Of a stretch of 28,732 bases of DNA, positions 7,434 to 14,708 are shown piece by piece. The stretch spans positions 1-28,732 of the forward strand of contig CAYUNT010000035.1 in NCBI GenBank assembly GCA_964446285.1, read 5' to 3'. Below the pieces are notes generated by a model that made no database searches, had not been told where the DNA came from, and worked only from the letters and a program-made list of their open reading frames with translations. Numbering within the stretch: position 1 is the first letter of the stretch; each line of letters starts with the position of its first letter. The stretch is from CAYUNT01 sp964446285. GTDB lineage: Bacteria > Sumerlaeota > Sumerlaeia > SLMS01 > CAYUNT01. The position numbers were made by a program, and so were the translations under genes.

Positions 7434-9035
7434 TCAAGCCTTGGGAGGTTGCGCGGGCGGCTGAGGTCGGGCCGCAGCGGAGGCCGGCAAGGAAGCCGCG
7501 CCCGGCGGCGTGGCCCAGTTGTCTTTCTTCATCTCGGGGATGCGTTTGAGCAACTCGTCGATTTTGAGGCCCGTGAGCGACTCGATGATCGGCGGCAGGG
7601 TTGCGATGATCTGGCTGACGTCTTGCGTGACCTTGTGCGCTCCGGCGCCCTGGCCGCCGTTGCCGCCCGTGCTGACGATCGTGATCTTTTCCGTGCGGGC
7701 CAGCGGCGCGGCGACTTCGCGAGCCAGCGCCGGGAGGTTTTCGATGAGCAATTGCGCGATGGCCGCTTCGTTGTAGTATTGCCACGCTTCGGCCTTCTTG
7801 CGGTTGGCTTCGGCTTCGGCGAGACCCTCGGCGCGAATAACGTCCGCGCTCGCGAGACCGCGCGCCTTGATGGCCGAGCCGTCCGCCTCGCCTTTGCGCG
7901 CCGCAACGTCCGCCTCCGCGAATCCGATGGATTTCTGCGCGCTCGCCTTTCCATTTGCCTCGGTTTCGAGTTTGAACCGCTCGGCTTCGGCCAGCGTCTT
8001 GACCTTGAACTGTTCGGCTTCGGCGGGCTTGCGGATCGTCGCGTCGAGTTCCAGTTCCTTGCGCTTGATTTCGCGGTCCTGGACCTCGATGGACTTTTCT
8101 TTCGCGACAACTTCGATTTGGATTTCCTCGCGTTTTACTTCCTGGCCGGTTTTGTACTTCTGGATGTCGTAGGAGAGATCCGCTTCGGCCTTTTTCTGGT
8201 TCACGGACGCTTGGTATTCCTGGACTTTCATGCGGTAATCGCGGTCCGCCTCGGCGATGCGCGTTTCCGCGGAATAGCGGGCGATCTGCCCTTGTTGATT
8301 CGCCTCGGCGCTGCGGATGGTGGCATCGCGATCCGCTTCGGCCTGCCCGATGATGGCATCGCGCTTTACTTGCGCGGTGCGCGGCGCGCCCAGCGCGTTC
8401 AAGTAGCCTTGGTTGTCCGTGATGTTTTTGAGCGTGAACGAAACGATCTGGAGGCCCATGTTTGCCATGTCGGCCGCCGCGATCTCCTGCACCTTTTGCG
8501 CGAAATCCTCGCGCTCGCGGTAAATCTGCTCGACGGTCAACGTGCCCAGCACGGCGCGCAAGTGGCCTTCAATCGTTTGGTGCGCGATGTGGGCGATTTC
8601 CTCTTTGCCCTTCGATAGGAACTGCTCCGACGCCGTCTGGATCGAAACGTCATCGCCCTTTACCTTGATCTGCGCCACGCCGTCCACGATGACTGGAACG
8701 CCTTGGCTCGTATAGACCTCCGGGGTTTGCACATCGAGCGTCATAACTTCGAGCGACAGGATGTCCACCTTTTCGAATACGGGCCACACGAACGTGCCAC
8801 CGCCGCGGATGATGCGGAAACCTCGCCGTCCGACGGTTCCATCCGGGAGCCGGTAACGGTGGCTGAATCCCGAGACGATCAGCACCTGGTTCGGGCCGAC
8901 TTTGCGGTAGCGCGACGCGAAAAAGACCGCGAGCAATACGAGCGCGACCACAATGCCCGCGATCATCAACGCGGCGAGCGGGGCGTTTGCTTGCGCGGCC
9001 GCCATCCAAGCAGTCTGCCAGGAAGTCATCATCAT
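7434..9035 (-). CDS. floT: Flotillin-like SPFH/band 7 membrane protein
   Basis: With the start used here the protein has 533 residues. It has one N-terminal transmembrane segment (about 20-42), an SPFH/PHB domain (about 45-220), and a long Glu/Ala-rich coiled coil with repeated AEA/AEAxR units (about 230-430), which is the flotillin hallmark. A conserved C-terminal stretch and a Pro/Ala-rich tail follow. The size is close to FloT/YuaG/YqiK (about 510-550). Such proteins oligomerise at the inner membrane and organise membrane microdomains; the specific clients here are unknown. Three ATG codons lie in tandem (9035, 9032, 9029) behind an AGGAGG at 9041-9046. I use the first, with 5-nt spacing; 9032 is as good. 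A TTG farther upstream at 9050 would overlap the ribosome-binding site and is rejected. The nfeD gene lies 51 bp upstream on the same strand, the usual partner arrangement. Confidence 0.92.
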   Translation of the reverse strand: MMMTSWQTAWMAAAQANAPLAALMIAGIVVALVLLAVFFASRYRKVGPNQVLIVSGFSHRYRLPDGTVGRRGFRIIRGGGTFVWPVFEKVDILSLEVMTLDVQTPEVYTSQGVPVIVDGVAQIKVKGDDVSIQTASEQFLSKGKEEIAHIAHQTIEGHLRAVLGTLTVEQIYREREDFAQKVQEIAAADMANMGLQIVSFTLKNITDNQGYLNALGAPRTAQVKRDAIIGQAEADRDATIRSAEANQQGQIARYSAETRIAEADRDYRMKVQEYQASVNQKKAEADLSYDIQKYKTGQEVKREEIQIEVVAKEKSIEVQDREIKRKELELDATIRKPAEAEQFKVKTLAEAERFKLETEANGKASAQKSIGFAEADVAARKGEADGSAIKARGLASADVIRAEGLAEAEANRKKAEAWQYYNEAAIAQLLIENLPALAREVAAPLARTEKITIVSTGGNGGQGAGAHKVTQDVSQIIATLPPIIESLTGLKIDELLKRIPEMKKDNWATPPGAASLPASAAARPQPPAQPPKA

Positions 9036-9086
9036 CCTATCCTCCTGCAATTGGGTTTGTGTGGTATGATCCCGGCCATCCTGGAA

Positions 9087-9722
9087 TCAGGCCGGTGAGT
9101 CTGGTGGATTGGAGGGAGAAGCGGGCGGCTCGGGGGAAGAGGAAGAGGGCGAAGGCGCCGCGTCCGACGCAGCTGCTTGGGGCGCCGCCGCGGATTTCTT
9201 GCGGACAATGTAAGAATTTCCGACGATCTTCGCAATCACTACCGTTGTGTTAACCGGGATCGGGCTTCCGTCTTCCGAACGGGCCGGGCCATTGGTGCGG
9301 CCGCCCGCGGTAATCAGCGCCACTTCGCCCATGCCGTCTTTGGGAATCGAGGTGATGACTTCCGCCTCGCGCCCTTCGAGGTCCGAGACGTTCACTTCGA
9401 CGCCGCCTTGGGTTTTCTCGAAGATTTTCGCCAAAAGCAGATACACAATTGTGGCCATGGCGAGTGACAAAACCAGGGCGATCAGAAGGCTGGAGCGGAA
9501 CTGCATCTCCCACAGTTCCATGCAAACGCCGCCGACTCCGCCAAAAACCGTCAGGAAGAAGGAAAGAAACGTCGGGCTGAGCGGCGAAAGATGTCCTCCG
9601 CCCGGCATTTCCCCCCATCCGCCGTCGAGATGGATGTCGAAAACATCGAGCAATCCCCCAAACACGGCGGTGATGACGAGAAAAACAATTCCGATTCCGA
9701 AGCAGATAACGAAAAATGTCAT
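9087..9722 (-). CDS. NfeD-like membrane protein (flotillin partner)
   Basis: A 211-residue protein starting MTFFVICFG. The first hydrophobic segment spans about residues 1-24. A Gly-rich stretch with HLDGGWGEMPGGG follows, then one or two more membrane segments (about 50-90). The C-terminal part (about 97-168) has the glycine-rich beta pattern of the NfeD OB-fold (GREAEVITSIPKDGMGEV, later TTVVIAKIVG). The tail is Ala/Ser/Pro-rich. It is the short form, without the ClpP-like protease domain of long NfeD proteins. NfeD genes typically sit beside flotillin or stomatin genes and act with them at the membrane; that is the case here. An open frame extends upstream to 10028, but residues before MTFF look non-coding. 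GTG at 9731 is an alternative start. An extended -10 promoter lies about 230 bp upstream. Confidence 0.85.
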   Translation of the reverse strand: MTFFVICFGIGIVFLVITAVFGGLLDVFDIHLDGGWGEMPGGGHLSPLSPTFLSFFLTVFGGVGGVCMELWEMQFRSSLLIALVLSLAMATIVYLLLAKIFEKTQGGVEVNVSDLEGREAEVITSIPKDGMGEVALITAGGRTNGPARSEDGSPIPVNTTVVIAKIVGNSYIVRKKSAAAPQAAASDAAPSPSSSSPEPPASPSNPPDSPA

Positions 9723-10170
9723 GGGATTCACAATCCGGTTTGAATGGCCGCGCCGGACAAAAACCGCATGATTTTGGCTCCTTGCGCTTTGAGCGAGCGC
9801 ATCCCTTTCGTCATGCAGATCATTATGTATCCAACGATGCTCCTGGCGTCCAGCAGTATTATGCCGCGCGCGCGGAAAGAAGAGGCGGAAGCAAGGTTGC
9901 GAATTGTGAGTGTCCCATCCCAAACAGCCGTGTGTCCGCCGCCCGCGTTGGGAATTATAGCATGAATGACCAAACAGTGTTTCCGTCCGTGAAAAATTGA
10001 GAGGCAAAACCGAGCCGGATGTGCTCAAACGTTCATGTCACATCTCTTTTGGCCTTGCCTTTCGCGGAGGCGAGCGACAAAAGCCACAGGCAAGCAGCCG
10101 CAGGCGGTTCCGGATTGTTCCGGAATGCGGGCATTTCGTTTCAAGGCGCGCCGTATTGAATAAGCAGGTC
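9723..10170. other. Divergent intergenic region, nfeD/flotillin versus iorB
   Basis: About 450 bp separate the two divergent transcripts. It contains a good extended -10 element for the minus strand and no convincing gene. The iorA gene expected next to iorB is not here. An 81-codon minus-strand frame (9728-9973) starts upstream of the predicted promoter and has no ribosome-binding site, so I do not call it. Confidence 0.6.
9954..9962 (-). promoter_or_regulatory. Extended -10 promoter element for nfeD-flotillin
   Basis: The minus strand reads TGCTATAAT (9962 down to 9954), a perfect extended -10. I see no good -35, which extended -10 promoters can lack. Transcription would start near 9947 and leave a leader of about 225 nt before nfeD. 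Confidence 0.5.
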
Positions 10171-10686
10171 ATGAACGTCGTCATCGCCGGTCTGGGCGGA
10201 CAGGGGGTCCTTAAGGCCTCGGACATCCTGGCCGAGGCGGCGTTGCGCGCCGGATATGATGTGAAAAAGAGCGAGCTGCACGGCATGAGCCAGCGCGGCG
10301 GTTCGGTGGCGAGCGATGTGCGCTTCGGCGAGCAGGTGCTCAGTCCGATGATCCCTGCCGGGCAGGCGCACATCCTGGTATTGCTCGCGTCCGATCAGGC
10401 GGAGCCAAACCGCCACCGGCTTACGCCGCAGGGCGTAATCATTGCGCCCGAGTGCATCGGCGAGTCGCTTTTGCCCAACCGCCGCCATCTCAATGTGGCG
10501 CTTCTTGGCGTTCTCAGCCGTCATCTGGAGATTGCCGACGAGGCTTGGCGCGGAGCGCTTTGCCATCATTTTCCCGGCCGTCATATCGAACCGAATTTGC
10601 ACGCCTTCGCCCTGGGGCGCGAGGCGGCTTCCTCCAGCCAGGCCCATCCCGCCACTGCGGGCGGGGCCGGGCAAAATTCCACATGA
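10171..10686 (+). CDS. iorB: Indolepyruvate oxidoreductase subunit beta (IorB-like), orphan
   Basis: This 172-residue protein is the gamma-type (POR/KOR gamma) domain of 2-oxoacid:acceptor oxidoreductases. It starts MNVVIAGLGGQGVL, with the typical GxGGQG at 7-12, followed by SELHGMSQRGGSVASDVRFG, the hallmark stretch of IorB. In IOR complexes this subunit works with the large ThDP and iron-sulfur subunit IorA to turn aryl-pyruvates from aromatic amino acids into aryl-acetyl-CoA. The family is usually about 190 residues, so this is slightly short at the C-terminus. The frame is open upstream to 9997, but homology starts at ATG 10171, where the ribosome-binding site (AGCAGG) is weak. The paaK gene follows after 12 bp. 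No iorA is present on either side: upstream is the divergent nfeD operon. The partner must be elsewhere or be replaced. Confidence 0.88.
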   Translation: MNVVIAGLGGQGVLKASDILAEAALRAGYDVKKSELHGMSQRGGSVASDVRFGEQVLSPMIPAGQAHILVLLASDQAEPNRHRLTPQGVIIAPECIGESLLPNRRHLNVALLGVLSRHLEIADEAWRGALCHHFPGRHIEPNLHAFALGREAASSSQAHPATAGGAGQNST

Positions 10687-10698
10687 GAACTGATTTTT

Positions 10699-12048
10699 AT
10701 GAAAACCGCATGGAATGGTCAAATGAGTGGATTTCATCCGGCCAGCGCGCTGGATTACCTTCCCAAGACGCAACTGCGCGATCTGCAAACGCAGCGCCTT
10801 ATCTCCACGGTCCGCAATGCGTATGACAATGTGGAGCTGACGCGTGAGCGGATGAAGAAACTTGGGATCAAACCCGAAGACATCCGTTCGATTGACGATA
10901 TCGTCCGCCTGCCATTTACGGAAAAGTCGGACCTGCGCGACGCTTATCCCTATGGTCTTTTTGCGGTTCCGCTCAGCGAAATCGTCCGGCTCCATGCCTC
11001 GAGCGGCACGACAGGCAATCCGACCGTTGTGGCCTATACGCAAGAGGATGTGGACGTCTGGACAAATGTGATGGTCCGCAGTTTTGTTGCGTGCGGCCTG
11101 CACCGGGGCGATATTATCCAGAATGCTTATGGATATGGACTCTTCACGGGCGGATTGGGCGCGCATTACGGCGCGGAGGCCCTGGGCGGCACGGTAATTC
11201 CCATCTCGGGCGGCAACACAGCCGGCCAGATCAAAGTAATGAAGGATTTCGGCGTGACGGCGATTTGTTGCACGCCGAGTTATTTCATCCATCTTGTCGA
11301 ACGCGCGGGCGAGCTGGGGGTCGATGTCCGCAAACTTCCGCTTCGCGCCGGCGTATTTGGCGCGGAACCCTGGACCGAACGCATGCGCCAGTATATCGAG
11401 CCGCAGGCAGACATCAAAGCCTACGACATTTACGGGCTGTCTGAGATCATTGGGCCGGGCGTCGCCATCGAGTGCCGATGCCAGGCCGGACTGCATATCT
11501 TCGAGGATGTATTTTACCCGGAAATCATCAATTCTCAAACAAACAAGCCCTGCGCGCCTGGCGAAGAGGGCGAATTGGTCATTACGACCTTGGCCAAGCG
11601 CGCGATGCCGCTGCTGCGCTACCGAACGCACGACGTTTCGGCGCTTATCGAGGACACTTGCGGCTGCGGACGCACGATCCGCCGCATCCAGCGCATCGGG
11701 CGCCGCAGCGACGATATGTTCATCATCCGCGGCGTGAATGTGTTTCCGTCGCAGGTTGAGGCCGCGCTGCTTTCGGTGGATGGCACGCTGCCTCATTATC
11801 AGATTGTGCTTCGGCGCGAACACGGCCTTGATCTCATGGAAGTCCAGGTCGAGGTCACGCCCGAAGTGTTCAGCGACCGCGTGGGAGTCCTCGAAAGCCT
11901 CCAGGCCAAACTGGGCCACGCCATCGAGCGCACGCTTGGAATTCACGTGCAGGTTCGCCTGAAAGAACCGCACTCGATTGAGCGCAGCCAGGGCAAAGCA
12001 AAACGCGTTCTTGACCAGCGCAATCTCGACGAGGTTCCGAAAAACTGA
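10699..12048 (+). CDS. paaK: Phenylacetate-CoA ligase family protein
   Basis: A 449-residue adenylate-forming enzyme of the PaaK type. It would activate phenylacetate or a related aryl acid to the CoA thioester with ATP. Visible motifs are the nucleotide loop SSGTTGNPT (101-109), YDIYGLSE (242-249), YRTHDVS (about 312-318), and the hinge and C-terminal element GRRSDDMFIIRGVNVFPSQVE-like (about 335-353). The length matches the family (430-445). ATG 10699 lies 12 bp after iorB; an in-frame ATG at 10723 (residue 9) has a slightly better GGA upstream and may be the true start. Its place between iorB and a two-ACT-domain protein is a recurrent arrangement in anaerobic bacteria and archaea. It suggests work on IOR-derived or IOR-bound aryl-acetyl groups rather than aerobic phenylacetate catabolism, since no paaA-E genes are seen. 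Confidence 0.92.
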   Translation: MKTAWNGQMSGFHPASALDYLPKTQLRDLQTQRLISTVRNAYDNVELTRERMKKLGIKPEDIRSIDDIVRLPFTEKSDLRDAYPYGLFAVPLSEIVRLHASSGTTGNPTVVAYTQEDVDVWTNVMVRSFVACGLHRGDIIQNAYGYGLFTGGLGAHYGAEALGGTVIPISGGNTAGQIKVMKDFGVTAICCTPSYFIHLVERAGELGVDVRKLPLRAGVFGAEPWTERMRQYIEPQADIKAYDIYGLSEIIGPGVAIECRCQAGLHIFEDVFYPEIINSQTNKPCAPGEEGELVITTLAKRAMPLLRYRTHDVSALIEDTCGCGRTIRRIQRIGRRSDDMFIIRGVNVFPSQVEAALLSVDGTLPHYQIVLRREHGLDLMEVQVEVTPEVFSDRVGVLESLQAKLGHAIERTLGIHVQVRLKEPHSIERSQGKAKRVLDQRNLDEVPKN

Positions 12049-12111
12049 GGTTTTCCATCCGCTCCCGTCTTTGCTCCTTTCTCCTCCATTTCCGCATACA
12101 GGTGGCTCGCC

Positions 12112-12555
12112 ATGAAAATCCCGCAACTGTCCATTTTTATTGAAAACCGCCCGGGGAAACTCGGCATCCCCTGCAAAGTTCTGGCCAAGGAGGGGATTAA
12201 TATCCTGACGCTTTCGCTGGCCGATACGCAGCAATTTGGCATATTGCGCCTGATTGTGCGCGATTGGGAAAAGGCCAAGGCTGTGCTGGAAGGCGCCGGG
12301 TGCGCCGTCCGCGTGAACGAGGTCATTGCCATCGAGGTTGAGGACCGTCCGGGCGGCCTGGTCGAGATTCTCAAGGTATTCGAGGGCGCCAGCATCAACG
12401 TGGAATATATGTATGCCTTTACGCTGCGGCGCGGGGACAAAGCCGTGCTGGTCTTTAGCGTGGACCGGATCAATGAGGCGATTGCGGCCCTTCAAAACGC
12501 GCGCATTGGCGTCATCGCTCATGTCGATCTTTATGACCGGCTGGAAAACCACTGA
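12112..12555 (+). CDS. Tandem ACT-domain protein (amino-acid-binding regulator)
   Basis: The protein has 147 residues and consists of two ACT domains and nothing else. The first spans about residues 3-70, with the classic ENRPGKLGIPCKVLAKEGINI pattern. The second spans about 71-143, with VEDRPGGLVEILKVFEGASINVEY-like sequence. Both keep the RPG and Gly-Leu turn that shapes the ligand site at the dimer interface. ACT domains bind amino acids, and paaK-linked ACT proteins of this size are thought to sense aromatic amino acids; that link here is inferred from position. The gene lies 63 bp after paaK on the same strand with GGTGG about 7 nt before the ATG. There is no DNA-binding or catalytic domain, so it would act through a partner. 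Confidence 0.88.
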   Translation: MKIPQLSIFIENRPGKLGIPCKVLAKEGINILTLSLADTQQFGILRLIVRDWEKAKAVLEGAGCAVRVNEVIAIEVEDRPGGLVEILKVFEGASINVEYMYAFTLRRGDKAVLVFSVDRINEAIAALQNARIGVIAHVDLYDRLENH

Positions 12556-12588
12556 GAAAGCGTTCTGCCAATAAGCATTACTCCATAA

Positions 12589-12606
12589 GGCCACAAAGCC
12601 GCCAAG
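12589..12606. repeat. Two degenerate 9-nt tandem units
   Basis: GGCCACAAA (12589-12597) is followed directly by GCCGCCAAG (12598-12606). It lies in the spacer before the transaldolase gene. Two copies alone would be unremarkable, but the 9-nt period matches the arrays at 21521 and 23112. Confidence 0.35.
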
Positions 12607-12654
12607 AGACTTTTGTGTCTCGCGAAACAGGCTTTTTTCATAGGAGACCCACGC

Positions 12655-13584
12655 ATGTTTTCTTCGGATCAGTATTCGTCCTCCCCGCTGATGCGCCGCC
12701 GTTCGATGGCGCTTGTGAATCCGACGCCCGCTGGCAAGCCGCTGGCGCATCCCGCGCCGCTTGCGCCGCGCATTTTTGCGGATACGGCAGTGTTGAGCGA
12801 AATCCAGGCCCTGTATCAGGCCGGGATCATCAGCGGCGTTACAACGAATCCTACACTGCTTAAACGCGCCGGGGCAAAAAGCCAGAGCGAGGCTGTGCAG
12901 ATCATGTCCTCGATTTGTGCCGCTATCGCGCCCTGCCCCGTTTCGCTCGAACTGACGGAACTCACTTTCGATGCGATGGTCCGCCAGGCGGAAAAACTCG
13001 CCGCCATCGCCTCGAATGTCGTCGTCAAGGTTCCGGTGGGGGGGTATCAGCGAATCGATCCGTCGCTGGATGCCTTTACGGGACTCAAGGTCCTGCGGGC
13101 GCTCTGGGAACGCAACATCCGAACAAACGCGACTTTGATCTTCAACTCGACGCAGGCATTTTGGGCCGCCAACGCGGGCGCGACGTATGTGTCGCCGTTC
13201 CTGGGGCGCATGGCGGATTACCTTTACAAGCACGATCTCCCCGAGCGCGCGCCGGGCAATTCGCTGCACTTCATCGAGGACCATAAAAACGCCAAGGGCG
13301 ACCAGGTGGTGGCCAACACGGAATACGTGGCGTGCGGCGGGGCGCGCAAGGACGCCGGTATCCGCCTGGTTCGCGAAATTGTCGATATTTTCGCCAATTA
13401 TGACATTCAGACGGAAATTCTTGCTGCCAGTTTCCGCAACTTCGCGCAGATCAGCGAGGCGCTCAAGGCGGGGGCGGACATTTTGACGGTCCCTAGCGAT
13501 CTGCTCATGCGCGTGGCAGATCATCCCTTGAGCGACGAGGGCATGGCCGCCTTTGTAGCCGACTCGAAGGTGTTTGAGAAGTAG
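12655..13584 (+). CDS. tal: Transaldolase (short TalC/FSA-like fold)
   Basis: With ATG 12655 the protein has 310 residues. A GGAG eight nt upstream supports this start over the upstream extension to 12613. The first 38 residues are an extra N-terminal segment; the core then resembles 215-240-residue short transaldolases. Visible elements are FADTA with D43, GVTTNPTLL (61-69), the Schiff-base lysine K125 in VVVKVPV, NATLIF (158-163) and YVSPFLGRM (178-186). Glu99, placed 26 residues before the lysine, and Phe182 are the transaldolase-type residues. Fructose-6-phosphate aldolases have Gln and Tyr there, so I favour transaldolase (sedoheptulose-7-P + glyceraldehyde-3-P to erythrose-4-P + fructose-6-P, pentose phosphate pathway). 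Erythrose-4-P is an aromatic amino acid precursor, which fits the neighbouring iorB-paaK-ACT genes only loosely. It is transcribed in the same direction, 99 bp after the ACT gene. Confidence 0.9.
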   Translation: MFSSDQYSSSPLMRRRSMALVNPTPAGKPLAHPAPLAPRIFADTAVLSEIQALYQAGIISGVTTNPTLLKRAGAKSQSEAVQIMSSICAAIAPCPVSLELTELTFDAMVRQAEKLAAIASNVVVKVPVGGYQRIDPSLDAFTGLKVLRALWERNIRTNATLIFNSTQAFWAANAGATYVSPFLGRMADYLYKHDLPERAPGNSLHFIEDHKNAKGDQVVANTEYVACGGARKDAGIRLVREIVDIFANYDIQTEILAASFRNFAQISEALKAGADILTVPSDLLMRVADHPLSDEGMAAFVADSKVFEK

Positions 13585-13745
13585 GCGGAGAGGGCTGGTT
13601 TGCCCGGCTCGACGCCGAGGTGATTTTTCTTACGCCCGCCTTGTGTTCCGGTGTTGTCAAGGCATGGGGGGCTGTAGTAGGCGTTCTGGTATCCCGGCAG
13701 GTTGGGGACCGGGGAAGGAAACCAATGTGAAAGGAAAATCACATT

Positions 13746-14558
13746 ATGAAAGCCCATTCATTGGCCTCCCGGGTGGCCGCGGAAACAGGGATGACCGTGT
13801 CGCAGGCGAATGGAGTGCTTCGTTCGGTATTTAGCGCGATTGCCGCCGAGTTGAAGGAAAACGGAGCGATTCATCTGCTCGGATTTGGCAAAATCCAGCA
13901 AGTGGACCGCAAAGCCCGCCGAGGGCGCAATCCCCGCACGGGAAAACCGATTGAAATCCCCGCGCGCAAGGCACTGCGCTGGACGGCGTCGCGGCCTTTC
14001 TTGCGCGATGCAGGATTGCTGCCTCCCGTGGCGCGCCGCGCCGCCAAGGCGAAGGTCGTGGAGGAACTGGCTCCAACCCCGCCGACTGCCCAGGCGCCTG
14101 TTACGGAAGGATTGCCAGCTCCGCTCTTTGAAAAAGCGGGCGAGCAGGCGGCGGCAGTGGCCCAATTTCCTGTTATTCAGGAAGAAATGGCACCTGCTCC
14201 CAGCCTGTATGAAGCTCCCACAATGGTGGGAGTGGGTCTGCCGGCTGCTCCAGCAACATCGCCGCCCGTGGCCGAGTCGGCTGCCGCAGGCGCTGGCGCA
14301 CCGGCGCTGAGCGAGGATGCTCAGATGCGTCGCGCCGAACGCACGGCGAGGGTGATGATCGATGATCTATTCCTGTATTTCGGCGGGCAGATTCAGGAAG
14401 CGGTCAAGAACGGGCAGAATGTGGAAGAGGTGGTTGGCGAGCAATTGGCGGAGTCGCGCAAGACACTTGCCAAGCGCTTTGGAGAAAACATCTCCTCTAA
14501 AGTGGACTTCGTCGGCCAGGCTCTTCAAAAAAAGATCGATTCGATCAAGGGCAGTTGA
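13746..14558 (+). CDS. HU/IHF-like DNA-binding protein with extra C-terminal domain
   Basis: This is a 270-residue protein, three times the length of HU (about 90). Residues 1-90 are an HU/IHF fold, with the DNA-binding arm signature GRNPRTGKPIEIPA at 60-73. Residues about 91-190 are a long Ala/Pro-rich, probably disordered linker. Residues about 194-270 form a separate charged helical segment with TARVMIDDLFLYF, later VEEVVGEQLAESRKTLAKRF. It resembles, from memory, a short C-terminal module with an AR-x-I-x-D-x-x-x-Y pattern seen in Deltaproteobacteria and other uncultured bacteria at the end of unrelated proteins. The HU part probably bends or coats DNA; the C-terminal part may bind a partner or oligomerise (inference). 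ATG 13746 has AAAGG about 12 nt upstream. The large anchored protein follows after 150 bp in the same direction. Confidence 0.85.
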   Translation: MKAHSLASRVAAETGMTVSQANGVLRSVFSAIAAELKENGAIHLLGFGKIQQVDRKARRGRNPRTGKPIEIPARKALRWTASRPFLRDAGLLPPVARRAAKAKVVEELAPTPPTAQAPVTEGLPAPLFEKAGEQAAAVAQFPVIQEEMAPAPSLYEAPTMVGVGLPAAPATSPPVAESAAAGAGAPALSEDAQMRRAERTARVMIDDLFLYFGGQIQEAVKNGQNVEEVVGEQLAESRKTLAKRFGENISSKVDFVGQALQKKIDSIKGS

Positions 14559-14575
14559 ACGCCATCAAACAAACC

Positions 14576-14655
14576 TGCCGCAAACGGCACAGTCCTTTCT
14601 TGGGGGCCTTCCCAGCGGCGGGTCCGCGTCCCTTTGGCGGTTCCAGGAAGGTCCC
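14576..14655 (+). promoter_or_regulatory. Structured leader before the 908-residue protein gene
   Basis: Two nested features are visible. One is a small hairpin, TGCCG (14576-14580) with CGGCA (14585-14589) and loop CAAA. The other is a longer-range stem, GGGGCCTTCC (14603-14612) pairing with GGAAGGTCCC (14646-14655), with one G-U wobble. No T run follows, so a terminator is unlikely. It matches no riboswitch that I recognise. Confidence 0.35.
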
Positions 14656-14708
14656 GGGGGATTGTATGCATTCCGGGCGGCAATGTTTGAGAAATCGCTG
14701 AGAAATCT

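Noticed and set aside
7449..8618. 389-codon plus-strand frame opposite the flotillin gene
   Set aside because: Shadow of the Glu/Ala-rich coiled coil. No ribosome-binding site, and the sense gene is certain.
9728..9973. 81-codon minus-strand frame before nfeD
   Set aside because: Its TTG start lies upstream of the predicted -10 element and has no ribosome-binding site. Only the last 30 residues look protein-like.
12605..12620. GAGAC/GTCTC hairpin before the transaldolase gene, with a T run some bases later
   Set aside because: The stem is only five pairs and the T run is about 11 nt away, which is too weak to call a terminator.
10141..13524. 1127-codon open frame on the minus strand
   Set aside because: It is exactly antisense and codon-aligned to four well-identified genes and explained by their avoidance of TTA, CTA and TCA. 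Its composition (rich in Arg, His, Ala, Asp) is that of a codon shadow.
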